Part shown: positions 26,115 through 35,698 of the stretch, one piece after another
Position numbering within the stretch: position 1 is the stretch's first letter
Layout: every line of letters starts with the position of its first letter
Assembly: GCF_000270245.1 (NCBI RefSeq)
Contig: NC_015635.1
Span: 1,612,001-1,676,000 of the forward strand
Reading direction: 5' to 3'
Origin: Microlunatus phosphovorus NM-1
GTDB lineage: Bacteria > Actinomycetota > Actinomycetes > Propionibacteriales > Propionibacteriaceae
DNA: 64,000 nt
The notes under the pieces: generated by a model
The model's input: only the letters and a program-made list of their open reading frames with translations
Told to the model about the DNA's origin: nothing
Database searches by the model: none
Made by a program: the position numbers and the translations under genes

Positions 26115-27701
26115 TCAGGTGTGTTCGACGGCGGCTTGCTGGACGGGCAGCGCGGCGAGATAGCGCTGGAGGAAGGTGTCGAAACCTGCGCGGTCGGCCG
26201 GGTCGGGGTCCAGGGTGAGCAGTTCCGCGCCGCTGAACACCTCGTCGGCCAGATAGTCGGCCAGGGTTTGGCCGGGCAGCTTCCGGGTGAGGTAGGCGGC
26301 GAGCACGGCGATGCCCCAGGCGCCACCCTCGGAGGCGGTGTCGCCGACCGAGACGGGGGTGTCGATGGCGGCGGCCAGGTAGCGCTGGGCGACACCTTCG
26401 GTCGCGAACAGGCCGCCGTGGGCGAACATGGTGTCCAAGGCCACGTGCTCGTCGGATTGCAGGACGTCCATGCCGATCCGGAGGGTGGCGAGTGCGGCGC
26501 ACAGGTGGGTGCGGATGAAGGTGGCCAGGTCGAAGCGGCTGTCGGGGGTGCGGACGAATAGGGGCCGGCCCTCGGCGAGCCCGGTGATCGGCTCGCCGGA
26601 CAGATAGTTGTACGCGAGCAGTCCGCCTCCGTCGGATGCCCCGTCCAGGCTGGCCCGGAACAGGGTCTCGAACACCGTGCTGGCGTCGATCTCGGCGCCG
26701 ATGGCGGTGGCGAACTCGGCGAACAGCCTGGCCCAGGCGTTGAGCTCGCTGGCGCCGTTGTTGCAGTGGACCATCGCGACGAGGTCTCCGGCGGGGGTGG
26801 TGACCAGGTCGAGCTCGTGGTGGACCCGGCTCAGTGGGTGTTCGAGGACGACCATGGCGAAGATGCTGGTGCCGGCGCTGACGTTGCCGGTGCGTGGGGC
26901 GACGGCGTTGGTGGCGACCATGCCGGTGCCGGCGTCGCCTTCGGGTGGGCACAGGGGGACACCGGCTTGCAGCGTGGCGGTCGGGTCCAGCAGCCGGGCG
27001 CCGGTCTGGGTCAGCGTGCCGGCCTGGTCGCCGGCGATCCGGATGGTGGGGAGCAGGTCGGCCAGCCGCCAGTCGTACCCGCGGTCGGCGACCAGAGTGT
27101 CGAAGGTGGCGATCATGGCGGCGTCGTACGTGCCGGCCTCGGTGTCGATCGGGAACATGCCGCTGGCGTCGCCGACGCCGAGGACCTGTTCGCCGGTGAG
27201 CTGCCAGTGCACGTATCCGGCCAGGGTGGTGAGGTGTGCCACCGACTCGAGGTGCGGCTCGCTATCGAGCACGGCCTGGTAGAGGTGGGCGATGCTCCAG
27301 CGGTGCGGGATGTTGTGCTCGAATGCCGCGCTGAGCGCGTCGACCGCGGGTCCGGTGTTGGTGTTGCGCCAGGTCCGGAACGGGACCAGCAGTTCGCCGT
27401 CGGCGTCGAAGGCGAGATAGCCGTGCATCATCGCCGAGATCCCGAGGGAGCCGACGGTGGTCAGCTCCAGGCCGTACGTGTCGCGGACGTCGGCGGCCAG
27501 GGCGGCGTAGCAGTCCTGGACTCCTGTCCACACCGACCCCAAGGAGTAGGTCCACAGCCGGTCGACGAACTGGTTCTCCCAAGCGTGACTGCCGGTCGCC
27601 AGCACTTGGTGATCGGGGCCGATCAGGACGGCCTTGATCCGGGTCGAGCCGAGCTCGATACCCAGGGCGGTCTGGCCGCCTGCGATCACATTAGCTGCCA
27701 C
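26115..27701 (-). CDS. araB: L-ribulokinase (FGGY carbohydrate kinase)
   Basis: The product is 528 residues, in the ASKHA/FGGY fold. The phosphate-1 loop is [12 protein letters not shown] at the start, then G-I-S-A-M-M-H-G-Y, and in the second half A-G-T-S-I-F-A-M and M-F-A-H-G-G-L-F. It phosphorylates L-ribulose to L-ribulose 5-phosphate. The name rests on being the third gene of araD-araA-araB, 3 bp after the araA stop; sequence alone would also allow xylulokinase. It is the last gene of the long operon, followed by the hairpin at 26013-26109. Confidence 0.85.
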   Translation of the reverse strand: MAANVIAGGQTALGIELGSTRIKAVLIGPDHQVLATGSHAWENQFVDRLWTYSLGSVWTGVQDCYAALAADVRDTYGLELTTVGSLGISAMMHGYLAFDADGELLVPFRTWRNTNTGPAVDALSAAFEHNIPHRWSIAHLYQAVLDSEPHLESVAHLTTLAGYVHWQLTGEQVLGVGDASGMFPIDTEAGTYDAAMIATFDTLVADRGYDWRLADLLPTIRIAGDQAGTLTQTGARLLDPTATLQAGVPLCPPEGDAGTGMVATNAVAPRTGNVSAGTSIFAMVVLEHPLSRVHHELDLVTTPAGDLVAMVHCNNGASELNAWARLFAEFATAIGAEIDASTVFETLFRASLDGASDGGGLLAYNYLSGEPITGLAEGRPLFVRTPDSRFDLATFIRTHLCAALATLRIGMDVLQSDEHVALDTMFAHGGLFATEGVAQRYLAAAIDTPVSVGDTASEGGAWGIAVLAAYLTRKLPGQTLADYLADEVFSGAELLTLDPDPADRAGFDTFLQRYLAALPVQQAAVEHT

Positions 27702-27704
27702 GTG

Positions 27705-29204
27705 TCACAGTCCTTGCGCGAGGCGGTAGTAGGCCTGGTTCCAGCGGATCCGGTCGGCGAAGTCACGTCGCGTGGTGGAACCATCGATGACCAGTAGCTC
27801 GATACCGAGCTGGTTGGCGAACTCGATCAATTGGTCGGTGTCGACGGCGGTGGAGAGCACCGTGTGGTGCGGCGCACCGGCGGCGATCCAGGACTCGGCC
27901 GAGGTGGCCAGATCCGGGTGCGGCTCCCAGACGGCGCGAGCGACCGGCAGTTTGGGCAGTGGCTCGTCGGGCGGCACGACAGTCACCTCGTTGACGACGA
28001 GCCGGAAACGGTCGCCGAGGTCGCAGATCCCGAGGATGGTGGCCGGACCGGGCGCGGCGTCGAAGACGAGACGCACGGGGTCGTCCCGGTTGCCGATGCC
28101 GAGGGGGTGGACCTCGATCCGGGGGCGGTCGGCGGCGATGCTGGGGCAGACCTCCAGCATGTGCGCGCCGAGGATCTTCGGGGTGCCCGGGCCCAGGTGG
28201 TAGGTGTAGTCCTCCATGAACGAGGTGCCGCCCGGCGCGCCGGCGCCGATGGCCTTGACGGTGTGCAGCATCACCGAGGTCTTCCAGTCGCCCTCGCCGC
28301 CGAAGCCGTACCCGTCCGCCATCAGCCGCTGCACGGCCAGACCCGGAAGCTGACGCAGCCCGCCCAGGTCCTCGAAGTTGGTGGTGAACGCACCGAAGCC
28401 GCCGTCGGTGAGGAAGGACCGCAGCCCGGCCTCGATCTGGGCGCCGTCGCGCAGCGACTGGTGCCGGTCCCCGCCGGGTTGCAGTTCGGGTGCGATGTCG
28501 TACGCGGCGGCGTACTGCTCGATCAACTCGTCGACCTCGCTCGGTCCGGCCGCCTCGACATGCTCGACGAGGTCGTTGACGCCGTAGGTGTTGACCGAGA
28601 CCCCGAACCGGAGCTCGGCTTCGACCTTGTCGCCTTCGGTCACTGCGACGTTGCGCATGTTGTCCCCGAAACGGGCCAGCTTCAGGCTGCGTACGGCGGC
28701 GATGCCGCGGGCGGCCCGCTGCCAGCCGGCGATCCGGGCCTGCGTGGTCGGGTCGCTGACGTGACCGGCGACGATGGTCCGCCGGACCCCGAGACGGGCG
28801 GTGATGAACCCGAACTCGCGGTCGCCGTGCGCGGCCTGGTTCAAGTTCATGAAGTCCATGTCGATCTCGGCCCACGGCAGGCCGACATTCGCCTGGGTGT
28901 GCAGATGCAGGAACGGCGTGGCCAGGGCAGCCAGTCCGCTGATCCACATCTTCGCGGGCGAGAAGGTGTGCATCCAGGCGATCAGCCCGACGCAGTCGGG
29001 GTCGGCGTTGGCGGCCAGGATGATCCGCTGGATCGCGGCGGCGTCGGTGAGGACCGGCTGCCACTGCATCGGCAGCGGCAGCGTGCCGGCGTCGTTGAGC
29101 TGGTCGACCAGTGCTCGGGACTGCTGCTCGACCTGAGCGAGGGTCTCCGGACCGTACAGTCCCTGACTTCCGGTGAGGAACCAGCAGGTCGGGTTGGTGC
29201 TCAT
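27705..29204 (-). CDS. araA: L-arabinose isomerase
   Basis: The product is 499 residues, the usual length. It converts L-arabinose to L-ribulose with a metal ion. Recognisable are W-F-L-T-G-S-Q-x-L-Y-G at the start, [35 protein letters not shown] with the metal-binding Glu, and the following E-D-Y-T-Y. The start ATG 29204 overlaps the araD stop by 4 bp (ATGA). Confidence 0.95.
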   Translation of the reverse strand: MSTNPTCWFLTGSQGLYGPETLAQVEQQSRALVDQLNDAGTLPLPMQWQPVLTDAAAIQRIILAANADPDCVGLIAWMHTFSPAKMWISGLAALATPFLHLHTQANVGLPWAEIDMDFMNLNQAAHGDREFGFITARLGVRRTIVAGHVSDPTTQARIAGWQRAARGIAAVRSLKLARFGDNMRNVAVTEGDKVEAELRFGVSVNTYGVNDLVEHVEAAGPSEVDELIEQYAAAYDIAPELQPGGDRHQSLRDGAQIEAGLRSFLTDGGFGAFTTNFEDLGGLRQLPGLAVQRLMADGYGFGGEGDWKTSVMLHTVKAIGAGAPGGTSFMEDYTYHLGPGTPKILGAHMLEVCPSIAADRPRIEVHPLGIGNRDDPVRLVFDAAPGPATILGICDLGDRFRLVVNEVTVVPPDEPLPKLPVARAVWEPHPDLATSAESWIAAGAPHHTVLSTAVDTDQLIEFANQLGIELLVIDGSTTRRDFADRIRWNQAYYRLAQGL

Positions 29205-29893
29205 CGGTCAGTTACCTCCGGTTGGCCGTAGACGTTCTGGTACCGCTCATACAGGGCGACGATCTTGTCGGGATCGATGGGGATCGGCTCCCCGAGCTGG
29301 CGGGCGATGTGGACAGTGCGGGCGACCTCCTCACACATCACCGCGGCCTTGACCGCAGCCTTGGCGGTCGGGCCGATGGTGAACGGCCCGTGGTTCTGCA
29401 TCAACACCGCCGACGAACGGTGGTTGCGCAGGGTCTCGACGATCCCGTGGCCGATGGAGTCGTCGCCGATCAGCGCGAACGGGCCGATCGGGATCTCGCC
29501 CCCGAACTCATCGCCCATCATCGTCAGCACACACGGGATCGGCTCACCGCGTGCCGCCCACGCGGTGGCGTACGTGGAATGCGTGTGCACCACGCCACCC
29601 ACCTCCGGCAAATGCTTGTACACGTACGCATGCGCGGCGGTATCGGATGACGGGGAGTGGTCGCCGTCGACCAGATTGCCGTCCAGGTCGCAGACCACCA
29701 TCGCTTCCGGGGTCAGCTCGTCGTAGCCGACACCAGAGGGCTTGATGACCAGCAGGTCGTGACCTGGCACCCGGGCCGAGACGTTCCCGGCGGTCCACAC
29801 CACCAGACCCCAGCGGGGGAGTTCGGCGTGCAGGTGGGCGACCTCTGCGCGGATTGTGGCGACGGTGTCGGCCAGGTCTGAGGTGAGAGTCAC
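29201..29893 (-). CDS. araD: L-ribulose-5-phosphate 4-epimerase
   Basis: The product is 230 residues from GTG 29893, with AAGGAG about 13 bp upstream; the longer open frame is rejected because it runs across the regulator-araD gap. Class II aldolase fold: [18 protein letters not shown]-x-Y-D-E-L, the zinc-binding V-V-H-T-H-S-T-Y, and Q-N-H-G-P-F. It converts L-ribulose 5-phosphate to D-xylulose 5-phosphate for the pentose phosphate pathway. Order araD-araA-araB. Confidence 0.93.
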   Translation of the reverse strand: MTLTSDLADTVATIRAEVAHLHAELPRWGLVVWTAGNVSARVPGHDLLVIKPSGVGYDELTPEAMVVCDLDGNLVDGDHSPSSDTAAHAYVYKHLPEVGGVVHTHSTYATAWAARGEPIPCVLTMMGDEFGGEIPIGPFALIGDDSIGHGIVETLRNHRSSAVLMQNHGPFTIGPTAKAAVKAAVMCEEVARTVHIARQLGEPIPIDPDKIVALYERYQNVYGQPEVTDR

Positions 29894-29931
29894 CGTGCTT
29901 TGACTCCTTTCCGAGGAGATTTCGCCGACGG

Positions 29932-30267
29932 CTACCAGTTCGCTGTCGGGGTGAGGTCGGGTATCGGTAGGCCTTGCAGGACTTCGGTGGGCTGTGCGCA
30001 TACCCGAGTACCGAAGCCGGGGGCCCGAACCAAGACGCCGCACGTGCTGAGTCGGCGCAGTCCTTGCCGAAGGGTATTACGCGAAATCCCGAGCGCGCGT
30101 GCCAGGTCCGGCTCCGCCGGCAGTCGCTCTCCTGCTGTCAGTCGGTGTTCGCGGATGGCGCCGGCCAGTCGGGACTCGATCTGGGCCCACAGCGGAACCG
30201 GACTGGCGTGATCGAGCGGCAGACACCAGTCGGGGCGCCGATGGCTGCTCAGCTGAGCGGTCCTCAT
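29932..30267 (-). CDS. minimal GntR-family regulator (HTH only)
   Basis: Only 111 residues from ATG 30267, which overlaps the permease stop by 4 bp. It contains the winged HTH of GntR (L-W-A-Q-I-E-S-R-L-A-G-A-I-R, then L-P-A-E-P-D-L-A-R-A-L-G-I-S-R-N-T-L-R-Q-G-L-R-R-L). Unlike ordinary GntR proteins it has no C-terminal effector domain (FCD or UTRA), so it has no obvious ligand pocket. It may be a repressor remnant or respond through another protein. It lies between the transport genes and araDAB, 38 bp before araD. Confidence 0.75.
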   Translation of the reverse strand: MRTAQLSSHRRPDWCLPLDHASPVPLWAQIESRLAGAIREHRLTAGERLPAEPDLARALGISRNTLRQGLRRLSTCGVLVRAPGFGTRVCAQPTEVLQGLPIPDLTPTANW

Positions 30268-31118
30268 TTCTCGGCCCCGGCGAGGGCGCCCTTGACGAAG
30301 TACTTCTGCAAGAACAGGTACGCGATCAGGATCGGCAGCAGCCCGACCAGGGCGGCGGCAGCCGCGGCGCCAAAGTTGTTGCCCTGGGCGGAGAAGAAGC
30401 TGGCGGCTGCTGGGGCCAGGGTGCGCATCTCCGGGGTGGTCAAGATGTAGGAGCTCAACGCGAACTCGTTCCAGACGTTGGTCGCGGTCAGGATCGTGAC
30501 AGTCGCGATCACCGGCTTGAGGGAGGGCAGCACCACCAGCACGAAGGTGGTGAACAATCCGGCGCCATCGATCGATGCCGCCTCCTCCAAGGAGTTGGGC
30601 AGACCCCGCATGAACTGGGTGAACAAGAAGATCGCCAACGGCAGCTGGAGAGTGGTCAGCACCAAGATGATGCCGCCGAAGGTGTTGAGCAGACCGACTC
30701 GGGCGAGCATCGTGTACAGCGGCACCAGGATGCTCAGGGGTGGCACCATCAGCATGCCGAGCATGGCCAATCCCACGACGCTGTTCAGCTTGGACGTCCG
30801 GCGAGCCAGCGGATAGGCCGCCATCGCGCCGACGACGCAGGTCAGCAGGGTGCCGATGATCGTGACGACGAGCCCGTTCTCGATGGCCCAGACCAGGTGC
30901 CCCTCGGTCATCGCGGTGCGGAAGTTGTCCAGGGTGGCATCGCCGATCGGGGGAATCCACAGTGAGGACCGATCGGTGATCGATTTGAATGCCGTGGTGA
31001 CGGCCAGATAGAAGGGCGTCAACTGGACGACGACGACGATCGCGAGGAAGACCCATTTGGTCGAGGTCAGCGCGGATGAGGTACGCGCGATGCGTTGGCT
31101 GGTCATGGTTTCAGGCAT
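30264..31118 (-). CDS. ABC sugar transporter permease (MalG type)
   Basis: The product is 284 residues (start M-P-E-T-M-T-S; Met 5 is possible). About six membrane segments. The EAA-loop motif E-E-A-A-S-I-D-G-A-G is at about 178-187, the site that contacts the ATPase. Overlaps the previous permease by 8 bp and the GntR start by 4 bp. Forms the inner-membrane channel with the MalF-type partner. Confidence 0.93.
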   Translation of the reverse strand: MPETMTSQRIARTSSALTSTKWVFLAIVVVVQLTPFYLAVTTAFKSITDRSSLWIPPIGDATLDNFRTAMTEGHLVWAIENGLVVTIIGTLLTCVVGAMAAYPLARRTSKLNSVVGLAMLGMLMVPPLSILVPLYTMLARVGLLNTFGGIILVLTTLQLPLAIFLFTQFMRGLPNSLEEAASIDGAGLFTTFVLVVLPSLKPVIATVTILTATNVWNEFALSSYILTTPEMRTLAPAAASFFSAQGNNFGAAAAAALVGLLPILIAYLFLQKYFVKGALAGAEK

Positions 31119-32052
31119 CCCTTCCGGAGCGATCCATCCGAGCGACGAGGAAGACCGACACCAGCGCGATCAGGATGAAGAGCGCGACGCCCATCGCCGA
31201 GGCGTATCCGGCCGCCTGCTGACCGAAGTAGGTGCGACCGATGAGCGTGGAGACCGAGTGTGAGGCGTAGCCGGGGCCGCCGCCGGTCAGGACTTGGATG
31301 ACGTCGAACAACTTGAGGCCGCCGATCAGGTTGATGATCATGCTGGAGATGAACGACGCCCGGAGCAACGGGATGGTGATCGTCGTCAACAGCTTCCAGC
31401 CACGGGCCCCATCGATCTCAGCTGCCTCGTACACCTCGGTGCCGATGCTCTGCAGTCCGGCCAGATAGATCACCATCGACAAGCCGACGAACTGGAGGGT
31501 GTTGATCAAGATGATGATCGCGACCGCGCCCGCGCCGCTGCTCAGCCAGGCGACCCGGGGGACGCCGATGGACACAAGGATGTCGTTCAGAGCGCCCCGG
31601 TCGTACTGGAAGAGAAAGGAGTACATCATGCCCATGACGACCGGGGACACCAGAACGGGGAGATAGATGATGGCTCGGGCGCCGGTGCGCAGCCGACCGC
31701 CGCCGTCGAGCGCGAGGGCGAGCGCCAGTCCGAGGATCTGCTGCAGTACGGTGCAACCGAACCCGTACAGCAGCGTGTTGCGCAGCGCGGTGAGGAAGGT
31801 CGTGTCGGTGAACAGCCGGGCGAAGTTGTCCAGACCGACGAACTTCTTGTCAGGGGAGTAGCCGTCCCAGTTGGTGAAGGCCAGCCCGATGCCTTGGATC
31901 AGTGGATAGAGCACAAAGACCGCGAACAAGACAATGGCGGGGATGTACATGAGATTGATGTAGCTCCCCGACCGTCGGGCGCGGCCGGCGGTGGCTGGGG
32001 CAGGAGGTGCGGTCGGTGGTTGCGCAGCCGACCGCTGCAGAGCACTGGTCAT
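31111..32052 (-). CDS. ABC sugar transporter permease (MalF type)
   Basis: The product is 313 residues. Pro/Ala-rich cytoplasmic start, then about six membrane helices; EAA loop A-A-E-I-D-G-A-R-G near 215-223. Partner of the MalG-type permease. No ATP-binding protein is encoded in the operon, as usual for actinobacterial CUT1 systems that share an MsiK-type ATPase encoded elsewhere. Confidence 0.93.
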   Translation of the reverse strand: MTSALQRSAAQPPTAPPAPATAGRARRSGSYINLMYIPAIVLFAVFVLYPLIQGIGLAFTNWDGYSPDKKFVGLDNFARLFTDTTFLTALRNTLLYGFGCTVLQQILGLALALALDGGGRLRTGARAIIYLPVLVSPVVMGMMYSFLFQYDRGALNDILVSIGVPRVAWLSSGAGAVAIIILINTLQFVGLSMVIYLAGLQSIGTEVYEAAEIDGARGWKLLTTITIPLLRASFISSMIINLIGGLKLFDVIQVLTGGGPGYASHSVSTLIGRTYFGQQAAGYASAMGVALFILIALVSVFLVARMDRSGRDA

Positions 32053-32085
32053 CGCAGACTTCTTCCTCGAAGGCGCTGGTGGGGC

Positions 32086-33354
32086 TTACTGCTGGCCGAA
32101 GAGCGTCTCGAACTGACGCTTCATCTGATCGACGGCAGCGTTGACGCTGCCCTGGCCGGAGATCACCGAATCGGTGGTGGCGACCATGGTGTTCCACATG
32201 CCGTTGGGCAGGTAGACCCGGTCGAAGTAGGCCTGGACCGGAGTGGTGCCGGGGGTGACGTAGGTCTCGAAGCTGGATGCCAGCGGCCCGAAGTCCACCT
32301 TGACCGACTTCAGTCCGGGTGCCGAGGCAGTGGCCTCAGCCAGCTTGGCCGCGTTGTCCTGTTGGGACAAGAAGGTGAGGAAGTCGAGCGCCTGCTGCTT
32401 GTGGGTGCTGGTCTTGGAGACCCCGAAGGAGTCGATGCCCTCACCGCCGACCAGATAGGGCTTGTCACCGGTGGTGGGTGGCAGTGGCAGGAACCCGATC
32501 TTGGCGTCCGGGTTGTAGGTCAGCGCTTGGCTGAGCACCGATGTCTGCATGAACTCGAAGCCAGTGGCGCCGTCGGCCAAAGCGCGGGCCATGTCGTCCT
32601 GGGAGGCCGAGGTGTAGTCCTTGTTGAACCAGCCGTTCTTGCGCCAGGTCTCGACCCGGGTGAGCAGTCCGGTGTACGGCTCGGTGACGAAGGTGCCGGC
32701 CTTGAGCTGGTCGAGTTCGGGTCGGGTGTAGGCGTCGATGGCCAGGTAGTCGGCGATGTGCCCGGCTGGACCCTGGGACTTCCCGCTCGAGTAGATCGGC
32801 GTCTTGCCCTTGTCCGCGACTGCCTTTGCCGCGGCATCGAAGTCGTCCCAGGTGGTCACCTTGGACGGGTCGACCCCGGCGCCGGACAGCACGTCGGCGT
32901 TGTACAGAAGACCGGCGACATCTGTCTCGCCCGGGAAGGCGAAGATGTTCCCGTCGGCATCCCGCATGGCGGAGTCCAAGGCGGGATTGACATCCTTGGC
33001 CCAGGGCTGATCGGTGAGCGGCTCGAGGAATTTGCTGTAGCGCAACAGCGACCAGCCGTGGGTGGAGAAGAGGTCGGGGACATTGCCTGCGGCAAGCCGG
33101 ACCTTCATCTGGTCCTCGTAGTCGGTCGACGCCTGGGTGACGTTGATCGTGACGCCCTTCTGCTGCTCATAGGTGTCGATCAATTCGGTCATCACCTTGT
33201 GCTGCGGGGTGTCCGCGCCCATGTTCAGGAAGAACTCCAAGGTGTCCCCGCCGCCGCCCGACGGGGCGCGGCTGCAGCCGGTGACCGCGAGCATCGCGGT
33301 GACTGCGGCGATGGCGGCCGTCTTGGCCCATCGCCCTGCTCGTAGGTGCTTCAT
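32086..33354 (-). CDS. ABC transporter sugar-binding lipoprotein (locus B)
   Basis: The product is 422 residues. Signal peptide of about 26 residues ends in the lipobox L-A-V-T-G-C (C27). Family 1 solute-binding fold, with G-K-T-P-I-Y-S-S near the middle. It lies 33 bp upstream of the MalF-type permease start and 52 bp after the GH36 stop. It presents an oligosaccharide to the permeases; judged from the operon, a galactoside- or arabinoside-containing one. Confidence 0.92.
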   Translation of the reverse strand: MKHLRAGRWAKTAAIAAVTAMLAVTGCSRAPSGGGGDTLEFFLNMGADTPQHKVMTELIDTYEQQKGVTINVTQASTDYEDQMKVRLAAGNVPDLFSTHGWSLLRYSKFLEPLTDQPWAKDVNPALDSAMRDADGNIFAFPGETDVAGLLYNADVLSGAGVDPSKVTTWDDFDAAAKAVADKGKTPIYSSGKSQGPAGHIADYLAIDAYTRPELDQLKAGTFVTEPYTGLLTRVETWRKNGWFNKDYTSASQDDMARALADGATGFEFMQTSVLSQALTYNPDAKIGFLPLPPTTGDKPYLVGGEGIDSFGVSKTSTHKQQALDFLTFLSQQDNAAKLAEATASAPGLKSVKVDFGPLASSFETYVTPGTTPVQAYFDRVYLPNGMWNTMVATTDSVISGQGSVNAAVDQMKRQFETLFGQQ

Positions 33355-33406
33355 TGCCTCTCCTTGCTGATGGTTGTGACTCGGGTGATCGGTGGTGTTC
33401 GGGTGA

Positions 33407-35602
33407 TCAGCGGTGCTGGATCTCGTAGACGCGTGCCGAGCACTCGGTGACTCCGGGTTGGAGCACGACCGTGTCGGCGGGCCCGCTCGTGACGGACCAT
33501 GGGCGGAGTTGTCGGGGGTAGAGCTCGGTCAGATCGCCAGGTGTCACCGGCGATCCGTCGGGGAGCGATCCGAGGTGGAGTGAGATGCGGCTGTCGGCAT
33601 CGCCGCGATGCCACACGTACAGCAGGGTGCGGTCGGGGCCGACCAGGCCGAGGGCGACGTGGTCGGCGTACCAGTCCGGAAGCCCGGCGGGCCAGCGGGG
33701 TGCGGCGGCCGCGACGTGATCGCGCACATCGTGCTTAGACAGGCTCACAGCCGCGGCGACCAGTCGACGTTGTGCCTCGGTCATCCGGTCGAGGAAGCCG
33801 GACAGATAGAGTCGGCCGCTGAGACCGGTGACCATCGTGTACGCGATCTCTTCATCAGACATCCACGGCTGCGGGTAGGCCCAGTTGCCGGCCTGCTCGG
33901 GCAGCAGTTGCGCCGGCGCGCCGGCCGCGATCGCCGGGTACAGCCGGAAGTCCTCCTGGTCGGAGGTCGACTGCAGGTCGAAGAGCTCCAACATCGCGAA
34001 GTCGGCCCGCATGGCGCCCGAACTGCAGTTCTCGAAGATCACCCGTGGGTAGCGTCGGCGCAGTTCGGCGAACCATTGCAAGTGGGCGCGGTTGTGACCG
34101 AGGAGTCCGGCGCCGACCGAGAATGCGGCAAGATCCGTGCCCGGGCCCGGGGTCACGTTGTAGTCGAGCTTGAAGAAGTCGATCCCGAGGCTGGTGATCA
34201 GCCGGTCGAACGCCGCATCCAGTTGCGCACGCGCAGCGGGATGGCGCAGATCGAGGAAGTAGCGTCCGTGCTCGGCGATCCGGCGGCCGTGCCGCTGCAG
34301 GAAGGCCTCGTCAGGCAGGGCACGGGCGAGATCGCTGTGGGTGCCGACGACTTCCGGCTCGAGCCACAGACCGACCTTCATCCCGGCGGCGCGGATCGCG
34401 GTGATGACCCGGCCCAGACCACCATCGGGGAATCGCCGGGCGGAGGGTATCCACTCGCCAACGGTCGTCCACCAGTCACCCTGCTCACTGTCGTCGTACC
34501 AACCGGCGTCGATGCAGAAGCACTCGGCGCCCACCGCGGCCGCCGCTTCGATGAGCGGCAGCAGCCGAGCGGTCGTGGGGTTGCCGTTGAGGGTGTTCAT
34601 GTAGTCGTTGAAGACCAGCAAGGAGGAGCGAGCGGGGGTGGAATTCTCGCGGCGTAGCCAGCGTCGGTGCGCGGTGAGCTGCGCGAGCGCGTCCTCGAAT
34701 CCGTTGTCCGCGACGGCGATGGAGACCGGCACGGTGGTGAACTCCTCACCAGGCTTCAGCTCCAGGCTCCACTGGTGGTCGAGGTCCTCCGGCCCCAGCA
34801 AGATCACCGAGACCGATTCCTCGCCGTCGCGGACGTTGTCGATCTCCCAACGCCAGCCTCCGTTGTGCTCGATCTGCCAGGCCAGTGATCGGCCGGTGAC
34901 GGGATTCACGAGTGCCGCGGTCGGGAGGGCCCGAGCTGTGGACCAGGTCGACGTGCTGACGGCGGTCACACCACCCCGCCCTGGTTGGTTGTGATGGGCG
35001 GAGTTGAAATCGGCCAAGCCGGTCTGGCTCCACAGCGGCGTGGCGCTCCATCGGTTCTCGGCCAGCTGTTCTCCGGTCCCGCGGTACAGCACCAGGTCAT
35101 GGGTTGACTCGCCCTGCACCAGGACCGCTCCGACGGCCAGGGACGAGATCGCCTCGACCACGACCGGCGTCGAACCGGTGTTGCGCACGGTGGTGGTCAC
35201 CCGCGCTGCCTGGGCGTCGACGGAGCCGCGAAAGGTGGTCGTCACGACCAGTCCGTCCCGGGGCTCGGCTTGGACGACTTCCAGAGTCTGCCCGTGATCA
35301 TCCCGGGAGATCCGGTGGCCGGCGTACCGCAGCCGGGTGCCGACCCCGGTGTTGGTGAACTGTGTCGTCGTCCGAGCGCGTCCTTCGCCCGTGATCATCA
35401 GCTCGACCAGCGGCTGACTGGCGGTCGACGGAGTGAGTGGGTCGTCGCCCGCGATCCCGATGACGGTGACCGGCCGGTCGGGGCGGATGTCGAGGAGCAG
35501 CTGAAGACCGGCGGACCAGGTCAGCAGCGCCTCGCCACCGGAGTCTCGCTCGCAACTGGCGAGCGGATCATCGATCAGAGCCGGCATGGACATGCGGAGC
35601 AT
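33407..35602 (-). CDS. GH36-family glycosidase, first gene of the arabinose operon
   Basis: The product is 731 residues (ATG 35602; a GTG at 35605 and ATGs at 35593 and 35587 are alternatives). No signal peptide. Same plan and motifs as the locus A enzyme: F-N-D-Y-M-N-T-L-N-G, C-I-D-A-G-W-Y, G-L-W-L-E-P-E-V-V-G, nucleophile in F-K-L-D-Y-N, E-N-C-S-S-G-A-M-R, S-T-S-D-Q-E-D-F. The family reaction is alpha-galactosidase. Placement at the head of an L-arabinose operon suggests beta-L-arabinopyranosidase activity, since that sugar matches alpha-D-galactose except for C6. Activity is unproven. Confidence 0.88.
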   Translation of the reverse strand: MLRMSMPALIDDPLASCERDSGGEALLTWSAGLQLLLDIRPDRPVTVIGIAGDDPLTPSTASQPLVELMITGEGRARTTTQFTNTGVGTRLRYAGHRISRDDHGQTLEVVQAEPRDGLVVTTTFRGSVDAQAARVTTTVRNTGSTPVVVEAISSLAVGAVLVQGESTHDLVLYRGTGEQLAENRWSATPLWSQTGLADFNSAHHNQPGRGGVTAVSTSTWSTARALPTAALVNPVTGRSLAWQIEHNGGWRWEIDNVRDGEESVSVILLGPEDLDHQWSLELKPGEEFTTVPVSIAVADNGFEDALAQLTAHRRWLRRENSTPARSSLLVFNDYMNTLNGNPTTARLLPLIEAAAAVGAECFCIDAGWYDDSEQGDWWTTVGEWIPSARRFPDGGLGRVITAIRAAGMKVGLWLEPEVVGTHSDLARALPDEAFLQRHGRRIAEHGRYFLDLRHPAARAQLDAAFDRLITSLGIDFFKLDYNVTPGPGTDLAAFSVGAGLLGHNRAHLQWFAELRRRYPRVIFENCSSGAMRADFAMLELFDLQSTSDQEDFRLYPAIAAGAPAQLLPEQAGNWAYPQPWMSDEEIAYTMVTGLSGRLYLSGFLDRMTEAQRRLVAAAVSLSKHDVRDHVAAAAPRWPAGLPDWYADHVALGLVGPDRTLLYVWHRGDADSRISLHLGSLPDGSPVTPGDLTELYPRQLRPWSVTSGPADTVVLQPGVTECSARVYEIQHR

Positions 35603-35628
35603 CACCTCAGATGAGACAAAGCGCGTGT

Positions 35629-35682
35629 ATGAAAACGTTGATCAGAACGGACCTGCGGTAACCTGATGAAAACGTTGATCAG
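35629..35682. promoter_or_regulatory. two identical 17-bp LacI-type operators in the divergent control region
   Basis: ATGAAAACGTTGATCAG occurs at 35629-35645 and again, unchanged, at 35666-35682 (spacing 37 bp). Each contains A-A-C-G-T-T, the centre of LacI-family operators, with a good left half-site (TGAAAAC) and a weaker right one. The pair lies between the start of the arabinose operon (35602, minus) and the LacI gene (35699, plus). The downstream copy ends 16 bp before the lacI start, so the regulator probably represses both the operon and itself. Confidence 0.75.
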
Positions 35683-35698
35683 GATTGGGTGGGACTAT

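Noticed and set aside
27831-29231. 466-codon frame antisense to araA
   Set aside because: Mirror of araA codon bias; araA is certain.
31294-33345. 683-codon plus-strand frame across the permease and binding-protein genes
   Set aside because: Antisense shadow of two clear membrane/lipoprotein genes; composition is D/Q/G/R-rich with no domain and no RBS.
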